Shown: positions 44,008 to 54,736 of the stretch, one piece after another
Position numbering within the stretch: the stretch's first letter is position 1
Layout: each line of letters begins with the position of its first letter
Assembly: GCF_921293095.1 (NCBI RefSeq)
Contig: NC_060257.1
Span: 94,663,449 to 94,727,448, forward strand
Origin: Ischnura elegans
Lineage: Eukaryota > Arthropoda > Insecta > Odonata > Coenagrionidae
Length of the DNA stretch: 64,000 bases
Direction: 5' to 3'
Notes under the pieces: generated by a model
Database searches by the model: none
The model's input: the letters and a program-made list of their open reading frames with translations, nothing else
Told to the model about the DNA's origin: nothing
Translations under genes and position numbers: made by a program

Positions 44008-47000
44008 CGGCGGCTATGAGTCGTTCTATTACAGGCTGCCGCCTCTTCGTCACCGACCGCCTCTCCCAGCGGCGTTTCCTCGTAGACACAGGATCGGATC
44101 TCTCAATCTACCCTGTAAAATTATGCACCGAACAACGAACCTGCACTGACTACGAGCTCTCCGCAGCCAATGACAGTAGGATCCGTACTTATGGTACTTT
44201 ACTTCTACGCCTTCAGTTCGGCCTCCCGCGTGACTTCCTTTGGAGATTCATCGTTGCCGACGTTACCGAGCCAATCATCGGAGCAGACTTCTTAACCCAC
44301 TTTCAACTCATTCCTAACATGGCCACTGCTCAGCTCATCGACGCAATCACTGGCCATTCTACATCGGGTCATCGAGGTCGAACTTACCAGGACAGCGTGC
44401 GCGCTCTGTCGGGCTCTTCATCCTACCACGACCTCCTGGCCGAATTTCCTGATATCACGCGGCCATCAGGGACTCCTCGGGAGATCCACCATCATACCAA
44501 GCACCACATACGCCTACAACCTGGACCGCCGATCTACCACCGTGCCCGCCGTCTAGCCCCGGATCGACTCCGAGATGCACAGGCAGAATTCGAGCTACTA
44601 GTACGCGAAGGCACTGCTCGTCGTTCACACAGCCCTTACGCCTCACCACTACACATGGTTCGCAAGAAGGATAGTAGCTGGCGACCTTGTGGTGACTACA
44701 GGGCTCTCAACGCACGTACGATACCGGACCGCTACCCCGTCCGCCATCTGAAGGATTTCTCCCACGCTCTTCAGGGGTGCAACATCTTCAGTGTTATCGA
44801 CTGTGCCAAGGCCTTCACTCAAATTCCAATGGCTCCCGAAGACATAGAGAAGACAGCCATAATTACACCCTTCAGCCTTTTTGAATTCCTATTTATGCCA
44901 TTTGGACTTCGAAATGCCGCCCAAACATGGCAGCGCTTCATCGACGAAGCTCTCGAAGGCCTAAATTTTTGCTTTCCTTACATAGATGACATCTTAGTAT
45001 TTTCCCGTTCACAGGAAGAGCATCATCAACACCTGCGGATATTATTTCAGCGCCTTTCTGACTACGGTGTCATCGTCAACTCAGCTAAGTGTGTCCTAGG
45101 ATCTTCCAAGGTCACATTTCTGGGCTTTCACGTGAGCGCTGACGGATGCTCGCCGTTACCTGACAAGGTAGCTGCTATCAACAACTTCCCTCCACCGAAG
45201 ACCATAAAGGACCTTCGGAGATTCCTCGGTATGCTGAATTTTTATCGACAGCACATACCACACGCCGCATCCACACAGGCCCCTCTCAATGCTCTACTTC
45301 AAGGTCCTGATATCAGGAGCTCCACTCCAATTATCTGGACACCAGAACTTCAGCAGAGTTTCGATGCCTCTAAAGGCGGACTAGCCAAGGCGGCAACCCT
45401 GTCGCATCCAATCGACTCAGCACCTCTGGCTCTTGTCGTCGATGCTAGCCGAACCGCAATCGGCGCTGTCCTACAGCAAAATTTTGGGAACTCTTGGCAG
45501 TCACTCGGTTTCTTCTCTCGCAAGCTGACTCCTTCCCAGCAGAAGTGGAGCACTTACGACCGCGAACTCTACGCCGCCTACCAAGCAGTGAGGCACTTTC
45601 GGCCGATGGTTGAAGCCCGCGATTTCGCCATCTTCACCGATCACAAACCACTCTCTTATGCCTTTGGCCCCAGCAAGAAGAGTAGCGACACCTGCTCACC
45701 ACGACAATTTAATCACCTGGAATTCATCTCACAATTCACCACGGACGTGAGACACATCTCCGGACTTGACAACATCGTCGCGGACTGTCTCTCCAGGGTA
45801 GAATCCATATCCACACCGTCTCCGATTGACTTCGCCGCTCTCTCTCGCTCCCAAGATGAAGACGAAGAGCTCCAAAGACTACGCCACAGCGGTACGGCTC
45901 TTCAACTTCACCGTAGGCCTGTACCCGGAACGAACATTTCACTATGGTGCGACACCTCCATGCCAACCCCACGCCCCTACGTTACTCCCTCATATCGCCG
46001 ACAAATCTTTGACAACATCCACTCCCTTAGTCATCCTGGTGCAAACTCCACCATTAAACTCGTCTCCCGTCGATATGTTTGGCCATCCATGCGAAAGGAC
46101 TGTCGCGCATGGGCTCGCAGCTGCCTCTCCTGCCAACGTTGCAAGGTGTCTCGTCACATCACAACGCCACTTGGAGACTTCGTTCCGCCAACCAGGCGTT
46201 TCGAACACATACATATGGACATCGTGGGTCCTCTCCCGTCTTGCTCCGGCTACCGGTACCTCCTCACAATTATCGACCGATTCTCCCGCTGGCCAGTCGC
46301 AGAACCCCTAGCAGACATCACCGCAGACAGCGTCTCCCGCGCCTTTCTCCTGGGATGGGTTGCTCACTACGGCTGTCCTCAACACATCACCTGCGACCAT
46401 GGACGACAGTTTGTGTCATCTCTTTTCCAGAGACTTTGCACCACTCTGGGAACAACGCTACATCACACCACGAGCTACCATCCCCAGGCAAACGGACTCG
46501 TCGAACGACTACATCGCGTTCTTAAGGCGGCCCTCATGTGCTCTTCTTCCAACTCATGGATGGACGCACTACCCACAGTTCTTCTCGGCCTCCGCACAAC
46601 TTGGAGAGCCGACCTGCAGACAACACCTGCCGAACTCCTCTTCGGGGAGCAACTGCGTCTTCCCGGGGACTTCTTCGTCGACCCTGCCCAGCATCTGGAC
46701 TCCCAGGATCTTGTTTCTCAGCTGCGTAACCACATAAGCCAGCTGCGTCCGACCCCTGCGTCACGCCACATCTCATCGCAGCGTGTCTTCATCCACAAGG
46801 ACTTGGCCACATCCTCCCAGGTCTTTGTCCGCCAAGACGCTTTGCGGCCAGCCCTGCAACCACCTTACGCGGGACCATATCCTGTCCTCAGCCGCGGTGA
46901 GAAGACGTATACCCTGTACATCAATGGCAAACCAGCCACTATATCAATCGACCGTCTCAAGCCAGCCCATCTTCTTGAGGAGGACCCTCCGCCTACTCCG

Positions 47001-47093
47001 TCACCAGATACCACCACTCGCTCCGGCCGCGCCGTCCGTCCTCCAGAACGTTTTGTTGCCAACACTCTGTCTCTCCTCCAAGGGGGGGAGTAG
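43908..47093 (+). CDS. pol: Gypsy pol: protease, RT, RNase H, integrase
   Basis: The frame is in the -1 frame relative to gag, overlaps it by about 100 nt, and stays open for 1061 codons; the true start is a frameshift within the overlap. Order: protease with LVDTGSDLSIYP (residues about 58-69); RT with FSVIDCAKAFTQIP and the catalytic FPYIDDILVFS (about 360); RNase H with LALVVDASRTAIGAV and TDHKPLSYAF; integrase with its HHCC zinc site (HSLSHPGANST, SCLSCQRCK) and the DDE residues in HMDIVGPL, TCDHGRQF and NGLVERLHR; then a GPY/F-like module GPYPVLSRGEKTYTL. All catalytic residues seen are present. The TAG stop directly abuts the 3' LTR, with the polypurine tract inside the last codons. Confidence 0.92.
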   Translation: MLLPSQIWSRSQTLHPAMHRKCSESGKLQQRLVTAAMSRSITGCRLFVTDRLSQRRFLVDTGSDLSIYPVKLCTEQRTCTDYELSAANDSRIRTYGTLLLRLQFGLPRDFLWRFIVADVTEPIIGADFLTHFQLIPNMATAQLIDAITGHSTSGHRGRTYQDSVRALSGSSSYHDLLAEFPDITRPSGTPREIHHHTKHHIRLQPGPPIYHRARRLAPDRLRDAQAEFELLVREGTARRSHSPYASPLHMVRKKDSSWRPCGDYRALNARTIPDRYPVRHLKDFSHALQGCNIFSVIDCAKAFTQIPMAPEDIEKTAIITPFSLFEFLFMPFGLRNAAQTWQRFIDEALEGLNFCFPYIDDILVFSRSQEEHHQHLRILFQRLSDYGVIVNSAKCVLGSSKVTFLGFHVSADGCSPLPDKVAAINNFPPPKTIKDLRRFLGMLNFYRQHIPHAASTQAPLNALLQGPDIRSSTPIIWTPELQQSFDASKGGLAKAATLSHPIDSAPLALVVDASRTAIGAVLQQNFGNSWQSLGFFSRKLTPSQQKWSTYDRELYAAYQAVRHFRPMVEARDFAIFTDHKPLSYAFGPSKKSSDTCSPRQFNHLEFISQFTTDVRHISGLDNIVADCLSRVESISTPSPIDFAALSRSQDEDEELQRLRHSGTALQLHRRPVPGTNISLWCDTSMPTPRPYVTPSYRRQIFDNIHSLSHPGANSTIKLVSRRYVWPSMRKDCRAWARSCLSCQRCKVSRHITTPLGDFVPPTRRFEHIHMDIVGPLPSCSGYRYLLTIIDRFSRWPVAEPLADITADSVSRAFLLGWVAHYGCPQHITCDHGRQFVSSLFQRLCTTLGTTLHHTTSYHPQANGLVERLHRVLKAALMCSSSNSWMDALPTVLLGLRTTWRADLQTTPAELLFGEQLRLPGDFFVDPAQHLDSQDLVSQLRNHISQLRPTPASRHISSQRVFIHKDLATSSQVFVRQDALRPALQPPYAGPYPVLSRGEKTYTLYINGKPATISIDRLKPAHLLEEDPPPTPSPDTTTRSGRAVRPPERFVANTLSLLQGGE
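47080..47090 (+). promoter_or_regulatory. Polypurine tract
   Basis: AAGGGGGGGAG lies just before the TAG stop and the 3' LTR. It is the plus-strand DNA primer of reverse transcription and also codes the last pol residues. Confidence 0.8.
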
Positions 47094-47379
47094 TGTGGCG
47101 CATCGTCCGCCACAATGTAGAGTTGGACCAGTGGATAAGTGTCCGCCTACTAATCGGACGGCGCGCGTTCGAGTCCTGGCGCCGGCCGGTATTTTTTCCT
47201 ATATCTTTTCAGGAATTCTAGACGGTTCGAGGAAGATTCGGCGCGGCGTTCCAGAATATTCGCCGCATGTATATAAGCTAGCCATCTGGGCTACCCAGTT
47301 CAGTTCTGTATTGTCAAGTCACAATAAACGCCTCTCCGCAGATAACCGAAGTGTGTTATTTAGCGTAGCCATTGCTACA
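47094..47379 (+). repeat. Gypsy 3' LTR
   Basis: 286 bp. It matches the 5' LTR except at two positions (GACGG for GAAGG, ATTGC for ATCGC). The CACT target copy follows. Confidence 0.92.
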
Positions 47380-47440
47380 CACTCAAAATCCATTTTTTAG
47401 ATATTTGAAATAACATAGTCTATGAGTAGAGGTCCGTGAA

Positions 47441-47690
47441 AGTGGTTTTATTTTTTGCTAAAATTCGTTTTAAAACCATATGATTTCGGTGTTATAGTAA
47501 ATCTTGGCAGTGTTATTATAATGCTACAATTTTCCCTCGTTTATAGGCGTTTTATTATTTTATGGTACACATTTCATGAATACTTATACTTTTATTAAGC
47601 GTTTTACATAACATTTTTAGCACAATTTTGATTGTACAAAATTTCTGATAAAACTAAATGAAAGAAATGGTTCAAGGTATATGAATGGTT
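47441..47690. other. Intronic gap
   Basis: AT-rich sequence between the LINE remnant and the hAT/CGBP1-like remnant. Nothing recognised. Confidence 0.35.
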
Positions 47691-48213
47691 CAAGTTTGTA
47701 GTTTTGGTGAATACGAAAGGCAAACGGCAAATCCCCACTGCCTTATATGTGTGTACTTAAAGAGCCATTCCAGAATTTTTGGAATGTCAAGTTACTCTAC
47801 ACTAAATAAAGCCTTTAAAAATCCTTCAGTTGTAGGAACTACAAGCTCCTCCTTCGTTTTCTTTGACTGAGTGACTGTTTGTTCAAATGATAGCTGTCGT
47901 TTTTTGGATCCCCTTTCATTCACATGTGTAAGTGTATCGCTACTGATGTGCTTTAACAAAGAGTCACATCTTTCAAATTCAATTCTTTTATCACAAACTT
48001 TGTACAGTAATACTCTGTCTTTCACATAAAATCCTTCTTAGCTGAATTTACTTGCCTTGGTATGAACAGTATCACTAGCTTTTGGCATTTTAAAATTCCT
48101 ATCCTTGGTTCGATATTTAAAGGTATGGAACTATGATAAAAAACAGTCCAACCGCAAAACACAACCACTTGCGATGGTGTTTTCAAACTGAGTGCTGAGT
48201 AGCTGCGGTACAT
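47690..48213 (-). pseudogene. CGBP1/hAT-type zinc-finger remnant
   Basis: The minus-strand frame 48025-47792 encodes MKDRVLLYKVCDKRIEFERC, LLKHISSDTLTHVNERGSKK and TEGFLKALFSVE. The Cys/His layout (C-D-K-R, then H-x-x-S-x-x-H) and the following helix resemble the BED-type finger of CGBP1-like proteins, which derive from hAT transposons. Matching residues continue past a stop at 47792 (LDIPKILEW), so the frame is broken. The upstream part to 48213 may belong to the same element. No TIRs were found. Confidence 0.55.
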
Positions 48214-50800
48214 ATAACCTTAGTACTGTATAACTTACAAATTGGCCGAAATGTTTCATGTCGTGGGTTCCCTTTCGGTACCCCTAACACAGGTGTTGAG
48301 GGAAGGTAGGATAGCAGCTAGATACAACAAAATCGCTTAGTTTTGATTACAGCTATTGCCAATTGGTCAGGAAAGACAGTGAAAGAAGCACACATAACTA
48401 AACATAATAGGATTCAAAGAAACATGAAAAATTATTTCCCATTTATCGATCCTGAAAAATCCAAAATGAGACGCTTTCTCACCTGAAGAATTAGATATTA
48501 GATTTGGCCAATGTCGAAATGATTTTTTTGCAATGAAGCTCAGCAGAGAGCCGAATATCCGACGATCCATCCGCTGATAAGGAGAATGCCCCTCCTCCTA
48601 TCCTTTCTGTTCTTCCTTTCCTTCCCCCTACTGCTAGAGCTTCGTGCTTTCAAATAACCATACGTTTCTATGGATGTCTTTAAACGAATCGAATCCGTGG
48701 GCCGTGCCGTGAAGGAGTTCAATAGAGACTTCAAGAGGTCCCTTGTTGAGGGCTATGAAGTGGAATGCTGTAATCACGTATTAGAAGTTGTCATGGTTGA
48801 AGCACTGGAGTATTTGGTTCTTGTAATGGGCTTTTTCATACAAACAAGCGTTAGTAATGGCATGTAACACGAGGTACATGCTTTTCAGAAGAAAACTGGC
48901 GCTTCTTTTTCCATTTTCGTGTGTAATGTTTGACAATTTTATCAACCATCTATTACAATAGATATCATTATTAAAATCATCAAACAATATAATAGGCATC
49001 TCCTCACATAAGCCATCCATCCTCAATAATCTATTCTTCTTAAGGGAATTCGACGTCGGTGTGGTCGTGAGTGGAATTCCCCTTGCATTGGCATTTTGAC
49101 TGCTATGTGGAGTCACTGGACTCTCACCGGCTAGCGAAGATCGATAGGGAAGTGGCGAGTCGGGTCGCGCGAGGGTCTCTGTGCCTCGGCCCTGGTTGGA
49201 AAAATCGAATTTTGGCCATTTGGGCAAAGTGACTCGAGAAATCCTTTAACCGAACAAAGCACGCAGGCCTTAGGAACGTCGAGGATTCGCCCCGCATCGT
49301 TTTCGGAAGAGTAGGGTCTAGGTATTGAATGAGAAAGAGACAGATGTTTTAAGGACCCACCCGGTTTTGATGGGCCCCCAGGTGAAAGATGTCGGGGCGA
49401 TCGTGGGGGGATCACGTGGAAAAAAGTTTGTGCGAGTTTGGGAGAAATTACATGTCTCAAGCAGACTAAGGTAGTCGCCTGGGAATATTCATACAATTAT
49501 CAGTTGTCGCGATTCGAATTATTTCCCCAACCTTAACTTTCCTGGCTTATTGTATAGCTGAAAATTCATTGATAGTTATTGCAAGTTTGTTCAACCTTCT
49601 TTCCGTCTGCATCTCCTCCTCTGACACCTCCATTCTTACGCGAACAATTTTTAAGTAGGCATTAAGTAATACATTGACGTTTTCATGCCTTCATACGTTT
49701 CTCTATGACCCATTCTAATTTTTTACTTAAATAAACTGGCTAACTTTTGCCCATTCTCATGACGTGCTCCCACTTCTTCCTCAAATTAGGGGTATTGTGG
49801 AATCTATGTAAAGAGATAGCTTTTGTCTCAAACTGGTTGGTGCATTTATAAACGCTGCACATTTTGTTGCTCATGAACTTCTCCTTCTATGTTTTTCATC
49901 ATGATGCCATTGATATTTGGCTAAACAGTATAGTGCTGGCTGGCTATCGTTTCACACGAACAAACGTACTAATGCAACCGATCACTTCTATTTGGTCGTG
50001 ACACCTAATTTAGTGCTGCCACCTGGATTCCCTTCCAGATACGAATACCCGGCGAATGAGATGCGAATATTTGCAACAGTAGATTCAATCTACTGTTGCA
50101 AATATTTCATGGGGAAATTCTTCTTTAGTGCGTAAACATTATTGAGAGGGGATATTTTTCCGAGCTCTTAATCTATTGTTGTCCATGTCCATGAAAAAGA
50201 GCCTTGAATGACCATGAATGAGTATTTTTTTTACTAAAAGGAACGTCAGACTCAAGATTTTTTTTCATCAGGATCTTTGCTCATACATTAATGATTACTT
50301 TAAACTGTATTCGCATGGCCTTTCCCTGTGGATGCTGACAATGAAAAATGGTACAAGCGAGATTTTTTTGTAAACTTTATTTTTTTGCTGCTGAATTCTT
50401 CATGCAGTGAATATTTAATGATAATCGTGGGATCATTATGGATCACTTATCTTTAGAAAAAAAATCATGCCTTTACATCCGACAAGAATGAGTTATGGAT
50501 GAAAATAAAAGTCACCATGTGTTGCACGTTGCGGCACTTTAGAGGTCACGCCCAAATTTCAATTGCTCATATTTCATCAACAATTGCAAATTGGGGGCTA
50601 AAATTGTACACAATTTCTAATTATACCAGGATGTATGATCATGGCAAGTTCCACGAAAATCCGAGTCGGTGGGTGTCATGGCCTGGTTGATTTGAAATGG
50701 AATGACCCGTTTATCAGAATGCTATGATTTTAGGATATAATCCAGCGGGATCACAAAACAAAAAGGTGTTTACACAACAGGGAGACAGAGTACGTAATCA
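48214..50800. other. Intronic sequence with unassigned coding-like pieces
   Basis: A minus-strand frame at 49227-48781 (start MPKWPKFDFSNQGRGTETLA) and another at 49496-49131 lie in GC-richer DNA (49050-49470). A plus-strand frame at 48670-48867 overlaps the first. None has a domain that I recognise. They may be pieces of a decayed retroelement. The rest is AT-rich with no feature apart from a short palindrome at 50066-50106. Confidence 0.35.
50066..50106. repeat. Perfect 20-bp palindrome with 1-nt spacer
   Basis: AATATTTGCAACAGTAGATT (50066-50085), one C, then its exact reverse complement (50087-50106). It has no other element-like features. Confidence 0.85.
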
Positions 50801-50824
50801 AGGTCTCTGCTACTACTGCGATAT

Positions 50825-53391
50825 GTGTTTAATTTTGCAAGACATTTAAAAAGAAATCATCCATTAGAATTAGAAGTTCAAAAGGTTTTTTCAATGCCTG
50901 CTAAAAGTAGGGAACGGAGGCAATTTTTATGTTCTCTTCGTAAAAAAGGAAACTATTTACAAAATTCTACAGAATGTGTTAGGCCAATGAAAAAGTCTAG
51001 TCAAGTTAGGGATTCGGACTATTACTTACCCTGTACAGATTGCTTGGGTTTTTATGCACGTAGACAACTTTGGAGACATAGAAAACATTGTGTGGAGAAT
51101 CCAAGTAATGGCAGCATTAGATCAACTACTCAAATTAATACTCAAAATTATTTGATGAAAAACTTGAGAGTAGACCCTAAATTACATGAGGAAGTTTTTC
51201 CACATATGAGACCCGACAAAGTATCACTAGTGGCCAATAAAGATGCTCTGATTTGTGCCTTTGGGGCTCAATATTTGAAAATACATAGAGAAAAACATTT
51301 TGTTAATGTTACCTCAAGTAAAATGCGTGAGCTCGCAAAGTTACTGATTGAGATCAGGAAAATTGAACCCATCGTGAAAAATTTAATTCAAGCACTTCAG
51401 CCACGATACTGTCGTGTCCTCCCGTGGACAGCTCGACTAGGGGCGGCTCAGAATTGGGATCTTGGACTGACGCTGAGGGATTCCGAGCAGCGAAGGTGGT
51501 CCTCTAGGAGGGACGGTATCGGGTAGAAATGAAAGACCCCGGGTTTGCCACAAGAAGTGTATTTGGTTCCATTGACTCTTGTGCGAGAGTGATCTCCTCC
51601 TTCGACTTCCCCGGGTCGACCGTTGAACTTCCCTTCCACGGCCCTGTGGGCCCCCGCTACGCGGGTCCCGACTCTTGACGAAATGATGACTCACGAATGA
51701 CGGATGACGAATTGACTAAACAATGACCTCGTGTCTATGATGCATGCTGTTTTTAAGGCATCCCCACATCCGACCACCCCTCCCCCTCCGTGAGTTCGAG
51801 AACCTTCCAACGGTACGCCATTCCTTGCTGAAAAGTGCAGACGCATCTGCAAACAAAAATGCGGTTCCCACTCTCAGCAGAATCAGCGCAGTGCGGACAT
51901 CGAGGCTTTCCTTCTATGAGAGTGCACACGCACCGTCTATCCGAAAATGCATTCCTTGCCGTCAGCACAATCCGCACCGCGTAGGCATAAAGGAAAGTTC
52001 AAGAGACCCACGCAGGAAAGGTGAATAGACGATGATGAGGACGCATAGGCCGACCAAAAGAATATGCACGCATCAACAAAAAGAGTGTGAGGACTTAGTC
52101 GAAGGCAAAATGAAGTCGGGATGCAATAGTTGAGACAACAAAAATGTAGCTAGATATGATAGTAATAAGGATTGTTTTGAATCTCCTACCTATGCAATGA
52201 ATATGGGAACTTCCCTGAAACAATGCTGTGATATTGCTATTATGTTTGCTTTAAAGAAAAAGGGCTGGTATGCAAATGTTCAGTTAGCAGAGGCAGAAGC
52301 AGATTTAAAAACTATGATTCAACTTTTGACAGCAAATTGGAAGTATGACTTATCTAACCATGCAGCAGATGATTTATGCATAAAAAGATGGAACAAAGTT
52401 AAATTGATTCCACTTGCAAGTGACCTAAAGTTGTTAAAAAATCGTTTAACCATAAGAGCAAATAATGCTGCATCAAATCTCATGTTAGACAAAACAGATG
52501 AAACTGCTTTCTGTGAATTACTGGAAACAATATATTGTAGAGTTCTGTTGCTAAATAGGAAGCGTGCAGGCGAACTTCAGAGAATATTACCTCATGTGTA
52601 TGAATTGTCAGAAAGTGTTTGCCAAAACTATGAGGAATTCGATTCGGCAATATCACTGACAGAGAAGGTTTTGATGAAACGGTTCAAGCGTATCATAATT
52701 AGAGGTAAAAGGAATAGGGGAGTGCCCGTATTGTTTAGTTTGGATGCTCAAGAACACATTAAACTTTTGCTCAGCATAAGGTCAAATTTTGTTGGCGATG
52801 AAAACCCGTTTTTATTTGGAAAGCCCCACCTTAAAACACCTCTATGTGGTTACAAAACACTTGAGAAGTATGCAAAAGCATGTAGAGCAGCAAATCCAAA
52901 GGCTATTACATCTACCAGACTTAGGAAACATCTATGTAGCAACTATTTCACAGATTTTCAATATGACTGATAATGATATTGAACAACTTGCAACTTTCAT
53001 GGGCCACACAGCGGGCATACATAAACAGTCCTACAGACTGCCGGATGATGTCTATCAAGCAGCAAAAATTTCCAAGATTTTACTTTTAATGGAAAAAGGG
53101 GAGGCTGCAGACTTCAAGGGAAAGAATTTGGATGAAATAGATATTAATTTAGAGGAGAAATTGCCTCTACAGGGCAACAGTAATGAAAATGCTGATGATG
53201 ATTTTTCAGCTGATTTTGATGAGACAGAGGAGAGTTTCAATCATGGTGAAAGCACAGTGGGTGCACTTAATATACTTGAGCCAAAACCACTTTCCTCTTC
53301 ATTAACTTTTGTGGGAGGAAAGAGGAAAAGAATTCTTGTTCCGTGGACACAAGAGCAAAAAGATATGGATGCCAAAAAATGCGGAATGTGA
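50825..53391 (+). pseudogene. Crypton-like tyrosine recombinase gene, interrupted
   Basis: The N-terminal part (50825-51412) has C2H2-like fingers: ARHLKRNH after a frame-shifted C-x-C, and YYLPCTDCLGFYARRQLWRH with RKHC. The recombinase half (about 52118-52970, then 52940-53391 after a one-base shift near 52935) has NRKRAGELQRI with the box-I Arg and TSTRLRKHL with the box-II Arg. MGHTAGIHKQSYRLP follows with the His and the likely Tyr nucleophile, then AKISKILLLMEKGEA. Homologous uncharacterised proteins are widespread in animals and are read here as Crypton-like. An insertion of about 700 bp at 51413-52117 and the frameshift make this copy inactive. Confidence 0.7.
51413..52117. mobile_element. 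GC-richer insertion inside the recombinase gene
   Basis: The recombinase frame reads ...ALQPRY before the segment and ...DAIVE after it, so about 700 bp were inserted. The insert starts TGTCGTGTCCTCCCGTGG. GATAC before and GATGC after may be an imperfect 5-bp duplication. The interior is GC-richer than its surroundings and has no domain. A solo LTR is possible but the right border does not read CA. Confidence 0.5.
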
Positions 53392-53639
53392 AAGGAAACA
53401 TACTAAGGATGTCAAAATACTCCAAATGTGAAAGGAGTCCTAAATGTGTATCGAGTGTAAAGAAAATTAATGAAAATTAATATTGATATTATGAACATTT
53501 TCGAAAAACAATTACGCTCACAGTATTAAGAGCCATATAAGCATATGCAAAGACCACTGGACCTAAAAATCATGGACCACTATGCTGGATGCCAAAAAAC
53601 CGCTCTTTGAATTAAAGGATGTGAAATAGATAGCGGGAT

Positions 53640-54082
53640 GTATATATAAATATATATATATCCTTTTGGCAAAACATCTCTCTTAATTTATTGCTTCTAT
53701 TGGACCTGGAAATATAGTGTGGCTCTAATATTATGTTTTCCGTTTTGCTCTTAAAGATATCCATTCTCAATTTTTCAAGCAATCTAAGCCTAGCGCGCAG
53801 CCTCCGAGTCTCCAGCGGTTCCCAGCCTAATTCGCTTAACATCTGGGTTATGCTGTCTGTACGACCATAACAGTTTTTGGCGAACAGCGCAGCCTTCCTT
53901 TGTATTTTATTCAGTTCACGGATTAAGTCTTTCTGCACCGGACCAGAATGCAATGCATATCTGAATGCAAAGTACCAGTTGGGTAGTGACACAGGGTGCA
54001 TTCCTAAATCTGCCCTGTTCTCTTTCTCCTGGGTGGAGAAGATCTGCCACCTAGCCAATGTTAACCAGACTGGTACCACCAT
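53640..54082 (-). pseudogene. LINE C-terminal fragment
   Basis: The minus-strand frame has LIRELNKIQRKAALFAKNCY and GRTDSITQMLSELGWEPLET with RRLRARLRLLEKLRMDIF. This is the C-terminal block after the RT palm in CR1/Rex1-like LINEs. The end near 53640 has ATATA repeats. The N-terminal part of the frame (to 54082) is of unclear origin. It is a 5'-truncated copy next to the R2 element. Confidence 0.7.
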
Positions 54083-54088
54083 GCAGAG

Positions 54089-54736
54089 AATAGGGTGGTT
54101 TCGTATTATTTTTTTATTGCCTAAATCGAAAGATTGTTACTCCTGGAGTATGTATTTCATGCCTGTAGATTTTTAATGACGATATCTATTTTTCACGATT
54201 ACATGAAAAGTGAAAATTTTCAAGTGTGTGAAAACGCGACGGCTAAGTATGAATGCTGGGAAAACCCTGTGTGACTTCATTCTGGTTCCCGCTGCCGCCG
54301 TGTGAGGTGACCTTGGGGCGAGGCTTTGAGCGCTGATACGATGCAGGCTGCTAGCAGGTAGCGCTTGGCTTAAATAAGGATTATTAATACCCTATCAAAC
54401 GAAGGAAACTTTCCGACCATAGGCAGTTTTAATATGTAGTTGATTATTAAGACATGTTTCCCTGAGCTCTGTGCCTCATGCATGCATTGGTAATCTCAGA
54501 CGATGTAAAACTCCTATCTACTTGTATAGAAAGTAGGTCCATGTGACATCACGTGGAGTGGCATCGCATGGGCACCAATCTGGACTTTTTCAAATGTGGT
54601 TAAAATTGTCCATTGCCATTCGTCTAAACTGAGATTTCTTAAACCAAATAATTTGTATATTATGAATACACTAATGGTGGGTAACGAATTGCAAGCAATG
54701 CCTTTTGTTTTCTTTGACGAAGGATACTACCCTATT
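54089..54736 (+). mobile_element. TIR element family R2, copy 2
   Basis: The uninterrupted 648-bp copy starts AATAGGGTGGTTTCG and ends with the imperfect reverse complement (inward AATAGGGTAGTATCC). It aligns along its whole length to 10288-11224 minus the 279-bp insert. No open reading frame of note. Confidence 0.75.

Larger units (their letters stand above)
42725..47379 (+). mobile_element. Complete Ty3/Gypsy element, CsRn1-like
   Basis: Two 286-bp LTRs (42725-43010 and 47094-47379) start TGTGGCGCATCG and end GCTACA. They differ at only two positions by eye, so the insertion is young. CACT flanks both sides (42721-42724 and 47380-47383). The primer-binding site at 43012-43024 (TGGTGACCCCGAC) is complementary to a tRNA-Trp 3' end, as I recall for the CsRn1 clade. 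Gag and pol are both open. The element sits in the minus-strand LINE, inside the host intron. It may be able to move, but that cannot be judged from sequence alone. Confidence 0.92.
39093..47440 (-). mobile_element. CR1/L2-like LINE split by three insertions
   Basis: Minus-strand segments 39093-39597, 40571-41822, 42030-42720 and 47384-47440 read as one LINE from C-terminus to endonuclease. They are interrupted by an RTE-like fragment (39598-40570), foldback F3 (41823-42029) and a complete Gypsy element (42725-47379). The frame joins well across the Gypsy site (IDYVISNI on one side, KPFKTGLSDHCEL on the other). An AATAAATATATTA tail sits at the 3' end. It is 5'-truncated in the endonuclease. 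Confidence 0.8.

Noticed and set aside
45990-46525. Extra genes inside the integrase region
   Set aside because: Frames on both strands overlap the open pol frame, which has intact catalytic motifs.
46783-47400. 205-codon open frame across the pol end and 3' LTR
   Set aside because: Overlaps pol in another frame and repeats the same LTR-derived residues as the frame at 42726. A shadow.
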